Of a DNA stretch of 6,104 nucleotides, positions 1 through 6,099 are shown one piece after another. Under the pieces are notes generated by a model. The model was not told the DNA's origin and did not search any database. It worked only from the letters and a program-made list of their open reading frames with translations. This DNA comes from JAIOPA01 sp046076045 (GTDB lineage Bacteria; Eisenbacteria; RBG-16-71-46): positions 1 to 6,104 of the forward strand of contig JBJTRI010000177.1 in assembly GCA_046076045.1 (NCBI GenBank), read 5' to 3'. The position numbers and the translations under genes are program-made. The first letter of the stretch is position 1. Every line of letters starts with the position of its first letter.

Positions 1-2979
1 CTGCACGGCGCCGAGGTCTCGCGTCAGGACGTCATGGCCCGACTGCTGGAGTCGCTCGACCAGATGAACCAGCCGTTGCCCGAGGAGCCCGTGCGACTGC
101 ACGACGACTTCTCGCGTCGGCGCCGCGTGCTGGTCGAGCACCTGGAGCGCATGCACCAGCCTCGCAAGCCGACGGAGTCGAGCGTGTACCACATGCAGGG
201 GCGGCTCCTGCGGCTCGGTGGGAGCGACCTGCGCACGCGCTGGCGGGGCGAGGCGCTGGCCGCGCTCACGCCCGCGCGCGTACAGGATGCCCGTGAGGGC
301 TTGCGCACGGCCACGCTCGACTGGGACCTGTTCCTGCGCACCTCGGCGTCGCCGTGGACCGGCGCGCGACTCGAAGGAGCCGACGGGTTGCGATCGGCCC
401 TGCAACGCGTGGACGCGGTGGTGGCGAGCGGGCCTCGCGTGTTGCAGGAGGTCTCCGAGCGTTGTGCGCGTGCGGGGCTCAGGACCCCGACCACGCGCGC
501 CGAACTCGAGCTCGCGTTCGAGGCGCTCGGGGTCGCCGACGACGTGCTGGCCGACTTCGACGCGGCGCTGTTCGCCGAACCCGACCTGGCCGAGTGGCTC
601 GATCGGCTGGCGCCCGCCAAGGGCTCGGGGCTGCGCCGTGCCTGGGCGTTCGTGAGCGACGGAGCCTACCGCTCGGTCCTGCGCCGCCTGCGTTCGCACT
701 GGCTCGGTGCGCCCTGCGGTGCGCGCGACCTCGAGGTGCGGCTGACGGCGGCCATGGAGGGCGTGGGGCGCTGGCGCGCGGTGGCGGTGGCTGCGGAGGC
801 GTCTCCCGTGGCGAGCCCCGGGTGGCGCGAGTTGCAGGGACGATGGCAGGAGCTGCTCGCGCACCTGTCGGCGCTCGACGCCGTGGCGGGCGGGCTCGAT
901 CCCGCGACCGTCGGCTTGCAGGCGCTCGTGGCGCGCGCGCAGGCGTTGGCGGCGGATCGTGCCACGGCCTCGCGGGTCGCCAAGCTGCATGCGGTGGAGC
1001 AGCGACTGCAGGAGTGCGGCGTGCGGTCGTTCGTGGACGAGCTCCGCGAGCGGCGATTGCCGACCGAGCGTGTCGAGGAGCGGCTGGAGGCGGCATGGCT
1101 CGCCTCGGCGCTCGCGGACGTCGAGGCGAACGACCTCGAGCTCGCCACGTTCCGTGGGCTCGAGCACGACCGGGTGGTCGAGGAGTTCCGCACGCTCGAT
1201 CGCGATCGCATCGCCTACGCCTCGGGACGTGTGCGGGCCACGCACACCCGGCGCGCCATCGCGGCCATGAACGCGCATCGCGAGCAGGAGGACATGTTGC
1301 GCGTGGAGTGCCAGAAGAAGCGCGGCAAGTCCGTGCGGCGACTGCTCGGCGAGGCTCCCGACGTGCTCACCGCACTGCGGCCGTGCTGGATGGCGAGTCC
1401 GCTCTCGGTGAGCCAGTTGTTGCCCGCGCGTCGCAACCTGTTCGACGTGGTGCTGTTCGACGAGGCGAGCCAGGTCATGCCCGAGGACGCCATGCCGGCG
1501 CTTCTGCGCGCTCCGTACGCGGTCGTGGCCGGCGACCGTCACCAGTTGCCGCCGACCGCGTTCTTCGTGGGCGGCGACGACGAGGAGGACGGTGACGACG
1601 AGGCGGCGGCCGAGCGGCTCGCGGCCTCGGCCGAGCAGGACTTCGAGAGCATCCTCGACCAGATGTCGGGACTGTTCCCGCAGTGGTCGCTCGATTGGCA
1701 CTACCGCAGTCTCGACGAGTCGCTCATCGCGTTCTCGAACAAGCACATCTACGGCGACCGCCTCGTGACGTTCCCCGGCGCGGGGCGCGTGCGCGCACTC
1801 GAGCACCATCTCGCGTCGCCCACGCGGATTGCGGACGGTGACGAGGAGAGCACTCCGGACGAGGTGCACAAGGTGGTCGAGTTGGTCCTGCGCCATGCCA
1901 CCGAGCGTCCGGGGGAGTCGCTGGGTGTGATCACGCTGGGGGTGGCACACCAGCGCCGGATCGAGAAGCAACTCGAGACCGTGACGCGCGATCGTCCCGA
2001 CCTGGACGGGTTCTTCGACGAGTCGCGTCGCGAGCGGTTCTTCGTGAAGAATCTCGAGCGCGTGCAGGGCGACGAGCGCGACGCCATCATCCTGAGCATC
2101 GGTTACGGCATGGCCCGCTCGGGCGGTCTGCGGCACAACTTCGGACCGCTGACGCACCAGGGTGGCGAGCGGCGTCTCAACGTGGCGATCACCCGTGCCC
2201 GCAAGCGCATGGCGCTGGTGTCGTCGTTCAGCCACCGCGACATGGACCCCGCGCGCAGTCGGTCGCGCGGCGTGAACCTGATGCGCCAGTACCTGGAGTA
2301 CGTCGAGAGCGGTGGCCGGGTGTTGGGCGAGGCGCGGACCCCCGCGGTCCCGCTCAACGACTTCGAGGCCGACGTGTTCGCGGCACTGCAGCGCAAGGGG
2401 CTGAGCCTCGAGCCGCAGTGGGGCGTGTCGGGGTACCGCATCGACATGGTGGTCAAGCATCCCGCGCAGCCGGGGCGGTTCGTGCTGGCGATCGAGTGCG
2501 ACGGGGCCTCATACCACTCCGGCAACACGGCGCGCGACCGCGACCGACTTCGCCAACAGCATCTGGAGGCGCTGGGGTGGCGGTTCCACCGCATCTGGTC
2601 CACGGACTGGTTCCTGCGGCGCGACGAGGAGGTCGCCCGCGCCGTGCAGGCCTACGAGCACGCTCTGGCGCTCGCCGCCGACGACTCCACGCCGGCCGGC
2701 GTGCCGGCGCCCGGCAAGTCTCTCCCCGCCGATCCGAGGGCGAGGGCGGTCGCGCGCGGGCCGTTGCCCGTGTCGGTGGGGCGCGATGCGATCGACCGCT
2801 ACGTTCCCTCGGAGCTCGTCGCCTTGGTGTCGTGGGTGCAGTCCGACCAGCGCCCACGCACCGACTCCCAGTTGCTCGACGAGATGGTGGAGCTGCTCGA
2901 CTTCAAGCGTGGCTCCCGCATCGTGGAGCGCATCGAGAGTGCGATCCGCACGTACCGGGGGATGTCGAAGGACGCGTGA
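1..2979 (+). CDS. SF1 helicase of DUF4011/UPF1-like type with C-terminal MTES_1575 (Vsr-like) nuclease, 5' partial
   Basis: The frame is open from base 1, so the ATG at 34 is probably internal and the true start lies upstream; 992 residues are visible. No Walker A motif is seen, which fits a missing N-terminal part. Superfamily 1 motifs appear in order: DEAS (motif II, 1459-1470) followed by Q, GDRHQLPPT (III, 1531-1557), an HYRS block (IV, 1699-1710), VQGDERD (V, 2062-2082) and LNVAITRARKR (VI, 2176-2208). About 400 residues of helical, charged sequence precede motif II, and an acidic insert (1573-1602) follows motif III; I recall both as usual in this family. The C-terminal nuclease has RID (Asp at 2443) and AIECDG (Glu at 2494, Asp at 2500), then an RDRDRLR helix and an RIWSTDW block, as in the MTES_1575/DUF559 relatives of Vsr. 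A conserved helical tail ends the protein. It should unwind and cut nucleic acid in the cytoplasm. Related single-protein helicase-nucleases (for example Hhe) are anti-phage, but that role here is inference. Confidence 0.93.
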   Translation: MHGAEVSRQDVMARLLESLDQMNQPLPEEPVRLHDDFSRRRRVLVEHLERMHQPRKPTESSVYHMQGRLLRLGGSDLRTRWRGEALAALTPARVQDAREGLRTATLDWDLFLRTSASPWTGARLEGADGLRSALQRVDAVVASGPRVLQEVSERCARAGLRTPTTRAELELAFEALGVADDVLADFDAALFAEPDLAEWLDRLAPAKGSGLRRAWAFVSDGAYRSVLRRLRSHWLGAPCGARDLEVRLTAAMEGVGRWRAVAVAAEASPVASPGWRELQGRWQELLAHLSALDAVAGGLDPATVGLQALVARAQALAADRATASRVAKLHAVEQRLQECGVRSFVDELRERRLPTERVEERLEAAWLASALADVEANDLELATFRGLEHDRVVEEFRTLDRDRIAYASGRVRATHTRRAIAAMNAHREQEDMLRVECQKKRGKSVRRLLGEAPDVLTALRPCWMASPLSVSQLLPARRNLFDVVLFDEASQVMPEDAMPALLRAPYAVVAGDRHQLPPTAFFVGGDDEEDGDDEAAAERLAASAEQDFESILDQMSGLFPQWSLDWHYRSLDESLIAFSNKHIYGDRLVTFPGAGRVRALEHHLASPTRIADGDEESTPDEVHKVVELVLRHATERPGESLGVITLGVAHQRRIEKQLETVTRDRPDLDGFFDESRRERFFVKNLERVQGDERDAIILSIGYGMARSGGLRHNFGPLTHQGGERRLNVAITRARKRMALVSSFSHRDMDPARSRSRGVNLMRQYLEYVESGGRVLGEARTPAVPLNDFEADVFAALQRKGLSLEPQWGVSGYRIDMVVKHPAQPGRFVLAIECDGASYHSGNTARDRDRLRQQHLEALGWRFHRIWSTDWFLRRDEEVARAVQAYEHALALAADDSTPAGVPAPGKSLPADPRARAVARGPLPVSVGRDAIDRYVPSELVALVSWVQSDQRPRTDSQLLDEMVELLDFKRGSRIVERIESAIRTYRGMSKDA

Positions 2980-3036
2980 TCCGTGCCCTCGCGCGACCCC
3001 CTCGCATCCGGCGTGTGGCCCGGCGCGCGCGACGTC

Positions 3037-3912
3037 TTAGCGCATGCGGCGGATGATCGCGATGACGCGACCCAGGATGCGCGGGTGGGCGTGGCGTCCC
3101 CCGGCCCCAGCCTCCAACGCGAGTCGCTGCCTCTCACGCGGACTCTGCGGTTCACCCTCGACGACCAGGCCGTCGTGATCCATCGAGACGCGGGCCAACT
3201 CGACCACGCCGTACATGTCCACCGCGTACACCGCCCGCGGTCGTGAAGGCATCGCGTCACGGGTGAGGACCACGATGTCGTACTCGGTGATCGCATCGGG
3301 CACCCGGCGGGCCATGCGCCAGTCCACCGTATAGGCGAACAGATCGCGTTGCATCGTACGGGTGGGCAGAAGGCTGGGGTGGAGGGGGATGTAGTCCTCG
3401 ACTTCGGACCCCTCGAAGGGCAGACGGCCGGCCTCGAAGAGGGGGACCGGGATGCCCTCCGCGTGGGAGGGTTGCCGACGCCTCGGGGTCCGCAACTGCT
3501 CGAGGTGCTCCAGGTAGGCCCGAGCGCTGTCCAGTGGAGGGCGTCGCTCGGGATGCTCGACCATCTCCGGGTCGGTGCGGTCACGCTCCGGGTGGCGCTC
3601 GCGTCTCGGGCTTTCGGTGTGGCCTTCGAGCGCCGCGAGGTAGGAGCGGGGCCGATGTTGCTTCACCCAGTTGACCAGGCGCTCCTCGTCGATCCGCAAC
3701 TCCTTGGCCATCTTGAGCGCCATGTCGTAGTGGAGTTGCTTCCGACCGGTCTCGAGCAGGTACACATAGGGCTCGGAGACCCCCAGCCGACTCGCCAGCT
3801 CACGCACCGAGATCCGGCGCTCCTCGCGCCGGGCGCGCAGCTCGCGGCCGATCCGTTGGGCCTCAGGGTTGACGGCCTTGGGGTCGGAACTGTCGGGCGG
3901 TAAGGGGTCCAT
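3037..3912 (-). CDS. XRE-family regulator with a LexA/CI-like (S24) C-terminal domain lacking the Ser-Lys dyad
   Basis: This is a 291-residue protein. The frame is open further upstream to an ATG at 4053, but that stretch is the AT-richer promoter region. The ATG at 3912 starts just before the folded domain and sits next to a promoter-like sequence, so I chose it, although there is no clear Shine-Dalgarno. Residues 19-80 are a Cro/CI helix-turn-helix (SVRELASRLG, then SEPYVYLLETGR as recognition helix). Residues 98-150 are a charged Arg/Pro/Glu-rich linker. Residues 154-290 follow the S24 fold: IPVPLFEAGRLPFEG, then EDYIPLHPSLLP, FAYTVDWRM, EYDIVVL, and a final ILGRVIAI strand. The catalytic Ser position (V-x-G-x-S-M) is Arg199, the Lys position is Leu/Ala (VELARV, 237-242), and no Lys occurs after residue 84. 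Ala161-Gly162 remains at the usual cleavage site. It probably binds DNA as a dimer and does not self-cleave. It converges on the helicase gene and diverges from the VWA operon, its likely target along with itself. Confidence 0.88.
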   Translation of the reverse strand: MDPLPPDSSDPKAVNPEAQRIGRELRARREERRISVRELASRLGVSEPYVYLLETGRKQLHYDMALKMAKELRIDEERLVNWVKQHRPRSYLAALEGHTESPRRERHPERDRTDPEMVEHPERRPPLDSARAYLEHLEQLRTPRRRQPSHAEGIPVPLFEAGRLPFEGSEVEDYIPLHPSLLPTRTMQRDLFAYTVDWRMARRVPDAITEYDIVVLTRDAMPSRPRAVYAVDMYGVVELARVSMDHDGLVVEGEPQSPRERQRLALEAGAGGRHAHPRILGRVIAIIRRMR

Positions 3913-3920
3913 GTCAGTAA

Positions 3921-3947
3921 GGTATAACGCACCCGAGGGTTCGACAA
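3921..3947 (-). promoter_or_regulatory. Candidate promoter of the XRE regulator, near-leaderless
   Basis: On the minus strand TTGTCG (3947-3942) is followed after 15 bases by TATACC (3926-3921); reading CTTGTC as the -35 gives a 16-base spacer. Transcription about 7 bases after the -10 would begin at roughly 3914, only a base or two before the ATG at 3912. With no Shine-Dalgarno visible, the message would be leaderless or almost so. The -10 overlaps a TTATACC half-site shared with the palindrome at 4087-4103, which would suit autorepression. The hexamers are imperfect, so this is tentative. Confidence 0.4.
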
Positions 3948-3968
3948 GGCCGGGCTGTGGGGGCGCGG

Positions 3969-4008
3969 AAAGAAAAAACCTTGCGTATTGGGCGGAAAAG
4001 AGTATATT
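3969..4008 (+). promoter_or_regulatory. Sigma70-like promoter for the VWA/GIY-YIG operon with A-rich upstream element
   Basis: TTGCGT (3981-3986) and TATATT (4003-4008) are separated by 16 bases. An A-rich run (GAAAGAAAAAA, 3968-3978) lies directly upstream of the -35, where UP elements sit. It is the best promoter match in the window and one of its few AT-rich patches. The expected start is near 4015, giving a leader of about 209 nucleotides before the VWA ATG at 4224. Confidence 0.6.
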
Positions 4009-4040
4009 GCAGTTCGGAAGGCGCAGAGCCGTGCATTCGA

Positions 4041-4062
4041 CCACCCGTCCCACGACGGGTGG
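4041..4062 (+). repeat. Perfect 9-bp inverted repeat (hairpin 1 of the leader)
   Basis: CCACCCGTC (4041-4049) pairs perfectly with GACGGGTGG (4054-4062) around a 4-base CCAC loop. It lies about 25 bases downstream of the expected transcription start of the VWA operon. No T-run follows (GTTCGCTG comes next), so it is not a standard intrinsic terminator; it may be an RNA hairpin in the leader or a DNA-binding palindrome. Confidence 0.6.
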
Positions 4063-4086
4063 GTTCGCTGTCTCATGCCCAATTCT

Positions 4087-4103
4087 TATACCTGAACGGT
4101 ATA
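4087..4103. promoter_or_regulatory. Candidate operator palindrome TATACC-N5-GGTATA
   Basis: TATACC (4087-4092) and GGTATA (4098-4103) form a perfect 6-bp dyad with a 5-base TGAAC spacer. The size and spacing suit a dimeric Cro/CI-type regulator, and AT-rich arms stand out in this GC-rich sequence. The extended half-site TTATACCT (4086-4093) also occurs on the minus strand over the regulator's -10 (3927-3920). Binding by the adjacent XRE protein is inferred from position and shared half-site only. Confidence 0.5.
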
Positions 4104-4117
4104 GGAGCGGCTGCTAA

Positions 4118-4142
4118 CGCCATGCCCCGTAGGGGCATGGCG
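4118..4142 (+). repeat. Perfect 11-bp inverted repeat with GTA loop (hairpin 3 of the leader)
   Basis: CGCCATGCCCC (4118-4128) and GGGGCATGGCG (4132-4142) pair without mismatch around a 3-base GTA loop. A very stable hairpin would form in the VWA leader about 80 bases before the start codon. No T-run follows, so it is not a classical terminator. Its stem contains ATG triplets at 4122 and 4137 in frame with the VWA gene, so folding would hide these alternative starts. It could act as an mRNA-stabilising or attenuating element. Confidence 0.6.
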
Positions 4143-4210
4143 CGCGGCGCCGACCAGTGGTTCCCGGGTCCCGAGCATACCCACCCCGCCGCGGGCCGCG
4201 TCCCGCAGAC

Positions 4211-4215
4211 AGGAG
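4211..4215 (+). promoter_or_regulatory. Shine-Dalgarno site fixing the VWA gene start
   Basis: AGGAG ends 8 bases before the ATG at 4224. It is the best-spaced ribosome binding site in the open frame. An AGGAG at 4103-4107 stands 14 bases from the ATG at 4122, which is too far for efficient use. This decides the start in favour of 4224. Confidence 0.75.
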
Positions 4216-4223
4216 CCCACCCC

Positions 4224-5483
4224 ATGCCGCAGATGAACATCCGCACCGATCGCCCGCTGGCCTCCGGCCCCCAGGGTTCGAGGCACTTCGTCGTCGTCGA
4301 GGTCCAGGCCCGCCGCCGGGAGCATGAGGTGGAGCGCGCCGGGCTCGACCTCGGCATCGCACTCGACCGCTCGGGCTCGATGAGCGGTGGGAAGATCCAG
4401 CTGGCCTGCGAAGGCGTGGCCACCAGCATCCGGATGCTGCACCCGACCGACCGGTTCGCGCTCGTGACCTTCGACGATGAGGTGGAGATCCCGCATCGGA
4501 CGTCGTTCGCGACGGATGCCAGCAAGCAGGAGGCGCTCTCGGCGCTCCGGCGTATCGGGCCCGGGGGCAGTACCGACCTGTTCGCCGGCTACCTCAACGC
4601 CGCCCAGCAGGTGGGCTACGACATGCGCGAGGGGCGTCTCACCCGCGTGCTCCTCCTGACCGACGGGCAGGCGAACCAAGGCGTCGTGGACCCGGACGAG
4701 ATCGCGGAGCATGTGCGGCAGTTGCGACTTCGGGGTCTGGTCACCTCGACCATCGGTGTCGGCAGCAGCTTCAACGAGGAGCTGCTCACCCGCATGGCCT
4801 CGGCTGGCGGCGGCAACAGCTACTACGTGGACTCCACCGAGCAGCTGCCCATCGTGCTCGCCGGTGAGGTCGGGGATGCGCTGTCGGTGACCGAACGCGA
4901 CGTGTTCCTGGAGGTCCGCGTGCCCGAGTCCGTGCTCGTGGAGCCCATGGATGCCGCGCGGCTCTCGCCGGTGCCCGGCGGCTTGCGGGTGCAGTTGGGG
5001 GACCTCGTGTCGGAGCAGGTCGTGCGCGTGGTGTTCGAGGTGCGCGTGCCGCAGCAGCAGGCGCATCCCGGTGTGGAACTGGAGTTCGTGCTGGGGCACG
5101 CCGGGGAGCCGGCGGCGGCCACGCGCCGGGTGGGGTTCCGTTACGTGGACGTGGCGGAGCACCGCAGTCAGCCGGTGGACCGCGAGATGCTGAGGCACGT
5201 GTACGCCATGTTCGCGGCGCGTGCTCGACGTGCGGCGGTCGAGATGAACTCGCGGCACGACTACATGGAGGCGCAGCGGATCATGCACGAGGCCCACATG
5301 CGGATGCGTGAGTTCGCCGAGGGCGACCCGTCGGCGGCGCAGTACCTCGACTCGCTCGAGAGCGAGACCGTGCTGCACGGTCGCTACATGGACCCGCGTG
5401 AGGCGAAGCGTCGCCGGTACGAGTCCGAGCACCACCTGCGCGACCGCGACGTCACCGGCCGTCCGCGGCGCTACGAGCCGTGA
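4224..5483 (+). CDS. Soluble VWA-domain protein with intact MIDAS
   Basis: A 419-residue protein. Residues 40-215 are a von Willebrand factor A domain with a complete metal-ion-dependent adhesion site: DRSGSM (Asp48, Ser50, Ser52), GGSTDL (Thr117) and LLTDGQ (Asp147). Residues 220-310 look beta-rich, and 315-400 form a charged helical region rich in Met, Arg and Glu; the tail is basic. No signal peptide or membrane segment is seen, so unlike the membrane-anchored BatA/YfbK-type proteins it should be cytoplasmic. VWA domains bind partner proteins through the metal, so a scaffolding or partner-recruiting role is likely, but the substrate is unknown. Its stop overlaps the GTG start of the GIY-YIG gene, indicating translational coupling and possibly joint function. 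A long structured leader and the divergent XRE regulator suggest controlled expression. An N-terminal extension of 34 residues from the ATG at 4122 is possible but less likely. Confidence 0.92.
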   Translation: MPQMNIRTDRPLASGPQGSRHFVVVEVQARRREHEVERAGLDLGIALDRSGSMSGGKIQLACEGVATSIRMLHPTDRFALVTFDDEVEIPHRTSFATDASKQEALSALRRIGPGGSTDLFAGYLNAAQQVGYDMREGRLTRVLLLTDGQANQGVVDPDEIAEHVRQLRLRGLVTSTIGVGSSFNEELLTRMASAGGGNSYYVDSTEQLPIVLAGEVGDALSVTERDVFLEVRVPESVLVEPMDAARLSPVPGGLRVQLGDLVSEQVVRVVFEVRVPQQQAHPGVELEFVLGHAGEPAAATRRVGFRYVDVAEHRSQPVDREMLRHVYAMFAARARRAAVEMNSRHDYMEAQRIMHEAHMRMREFAEGDPSAAQYLDSLESETVLHGRYMDPREAKRRRYESEHHLRDRDVTGRPRRYEP

Positions 5484-5872
5484 GCGGTCGACCGGGACGG
5501 CGCGTGAAGTCCTCCTCGGTGGCGACGCCGGCCGGGCGCAGCAAGCCCGCGCCGGCGCCGCACCATCGCGTCTACGTGGTCGAACTCGCCCCCGAGGTGC
5601 TGGATGTCGCACGGATGAGAGCGGAGAACCCCGACCACCGCCCCGATCGCCCACCGCTCTACGTGGGACAGACCGGGCACACGCCCGAGGAACGCTTCGC
5701 GAAGCACAAGGCGGGCGTGAAGGCGAACGGGTTCGTACGCGACCACGGCCTGCGGCTGCGACCCGACCTTTACGAGCACCTGCCGCCCATGGAGTGGAAG
5801 GAGTCGCTCCACGCGGAGCGCCGACTGGCCGAAGCACTGCGGCGCAGGGGACATGCGGTGTGGAGTCGGTAG
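5480..5872 (+). CDS. Small GIY-YIG-type nuclease-like protein
   Basis: A 130-residue protein starting at GTG 5480, which overlaps the VWA stop codon by four bases (GTGA); a second in-frame GTG at 5504 would remove eight residues. No strong ribosome binding site precedes either, so it is probably translated by coupling. After a basic, low-complexity N-terminus (1-28), RVYVVEL (30-36) matches the GIY strand and LYVGQT (60-65) the YIG strand. Next come the expected Arg72 and His76 (ERFAKHKAG) and a helix with Glu113 (LHAERRLAEAL), the usual metal-binding Glu position. The spacing of about 25 residues between the two strands is longer than in UvrC-type domains. I recall similar small stand-alone proteins with a conserved GLRLRPDLYEHL segment from varied bacteria, without known function. 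It may nick or cut DNA; no separate DNA-binding domain is visible, so the VWA partner could direct it (inference). Confidence 0.85.
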   Translation: MSGRPGRRVKSSSVATPAGRSKPAPAPHHRVYVVELAPEVLDVARMRAENPDHRPDRPPLYVGQTGHTPEERFAKHKAGVKANGFVRDHGLRLRPDLYEHLPPMEWKESLHAERRLAEALRRRGHAVWSR

Positions 5873-5943
5873 ACGGTGCCTAGGCCCCGGCGGTAGCGCG
5901 CAGGACTGCCTGATTCCGCGATCGCAGCGGACGCCGACGAGAA

Positions 5944-5980
5944 GGGGCGCAAGCCATCCGAACGCCCCTGACTTGCGCCC
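5944..5980. repeat. Nested, mutually exclusive inverted repeats before the tRNA gene
   Basis: GGGCGCAAG (5945-5953) pairs perfectly with CTTGCGCCC (5972-5980) across an 18-base loop. The same left arm, read as GGGGCG (5944-5949), can instead pair with CGCCCC (5963-5968) inside that loop, so only one hairpin can form at a time. It lies 72 bases after the GIY-YIG stop and could end or protect the operon transcript, although no T-run follows. Confidence 0.5.
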
Positions 5981-6002
5981 GCCGGCCCATTTCGTGCAGA
6001 CT
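5973..6002 (+). promoter_or_regulatory. Possible promoter of tRNA-Ser
   Basis: TTGCGC (5973-5978) and CAGACT (5997-6002) are 18 bases apart, which would start transcription at about the first tRNA base. The -35 resembles the TTGCGT of the operon promoter, but the -10 matches consensus at only three positions, and the -35 lies inside an inverted-repeat arm. Weak evidence. Confidence 0.25.
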
Positions 6003-6009
6003 CGGCGCT

Positions 6010-6099
<90 letters not shown>

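Larger units (their letters stand above)
3913..4223. other. Divergent intergenic/leader region with promoters and three perfect inverted repeats
   Basis: This 311-base region separates the regulator from the VWA gene. The first half is richer in A/T than its surroundings and carries back-to-back promoter-like sequences. The second half, which would be transcribed as the VWA leader, carries inverted repeats at 4041-4062, 4087-4103 and 4118-4142. The VWA reading frame runs open through 3957-4223 with in-frame ATGs at 4122 and 4137, but this stretch encodes nothing recognisable and the best ribosome binding site precedes 4224, so I treat it as non-coding. Confidence 0.75.

Noticed and set aside
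1318..1338. KKRGKS stretch in the helicase that resembles a Walker A GKS
   Set aside because: It lacks the preceding GxxG and falls in the segment before motif II (LLGEAPDVLTALRPCWMASPLS) that is not the P-loop in this family; the true P-loop should be upstream of the window.
2980..3036. Terminator between the convergent helicase and regulator genes
   Set aside because: The 57-base gap shows no stable hairpin followed by a T-run on either strand; only short GC-rich partial pairings are present.
3349..3903. 184-codon plus-strand frame opposite the regulator
   Set aside because: It mirrors the codons of the helix-turn-helix/S24-like gene and has no recognisable domain or ribosome binding site.
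4086..5837. 583-codon open frame on the minus strand opposite the VWA and GIY-YIG genes
   Set aside because: It is antisense to two well-supported genes with clear domains; GC-rich coding DNA often leaves such frames open, and its His/Arg/Pro-rich product matches nothing known.
5918..5925. GCGATCGC palindrome, also at 1202-1209
   Set aside because: Two copies of a GC-rich 8-mer in 6 kb, one within coding sequence, do not suggest a functional repeat.
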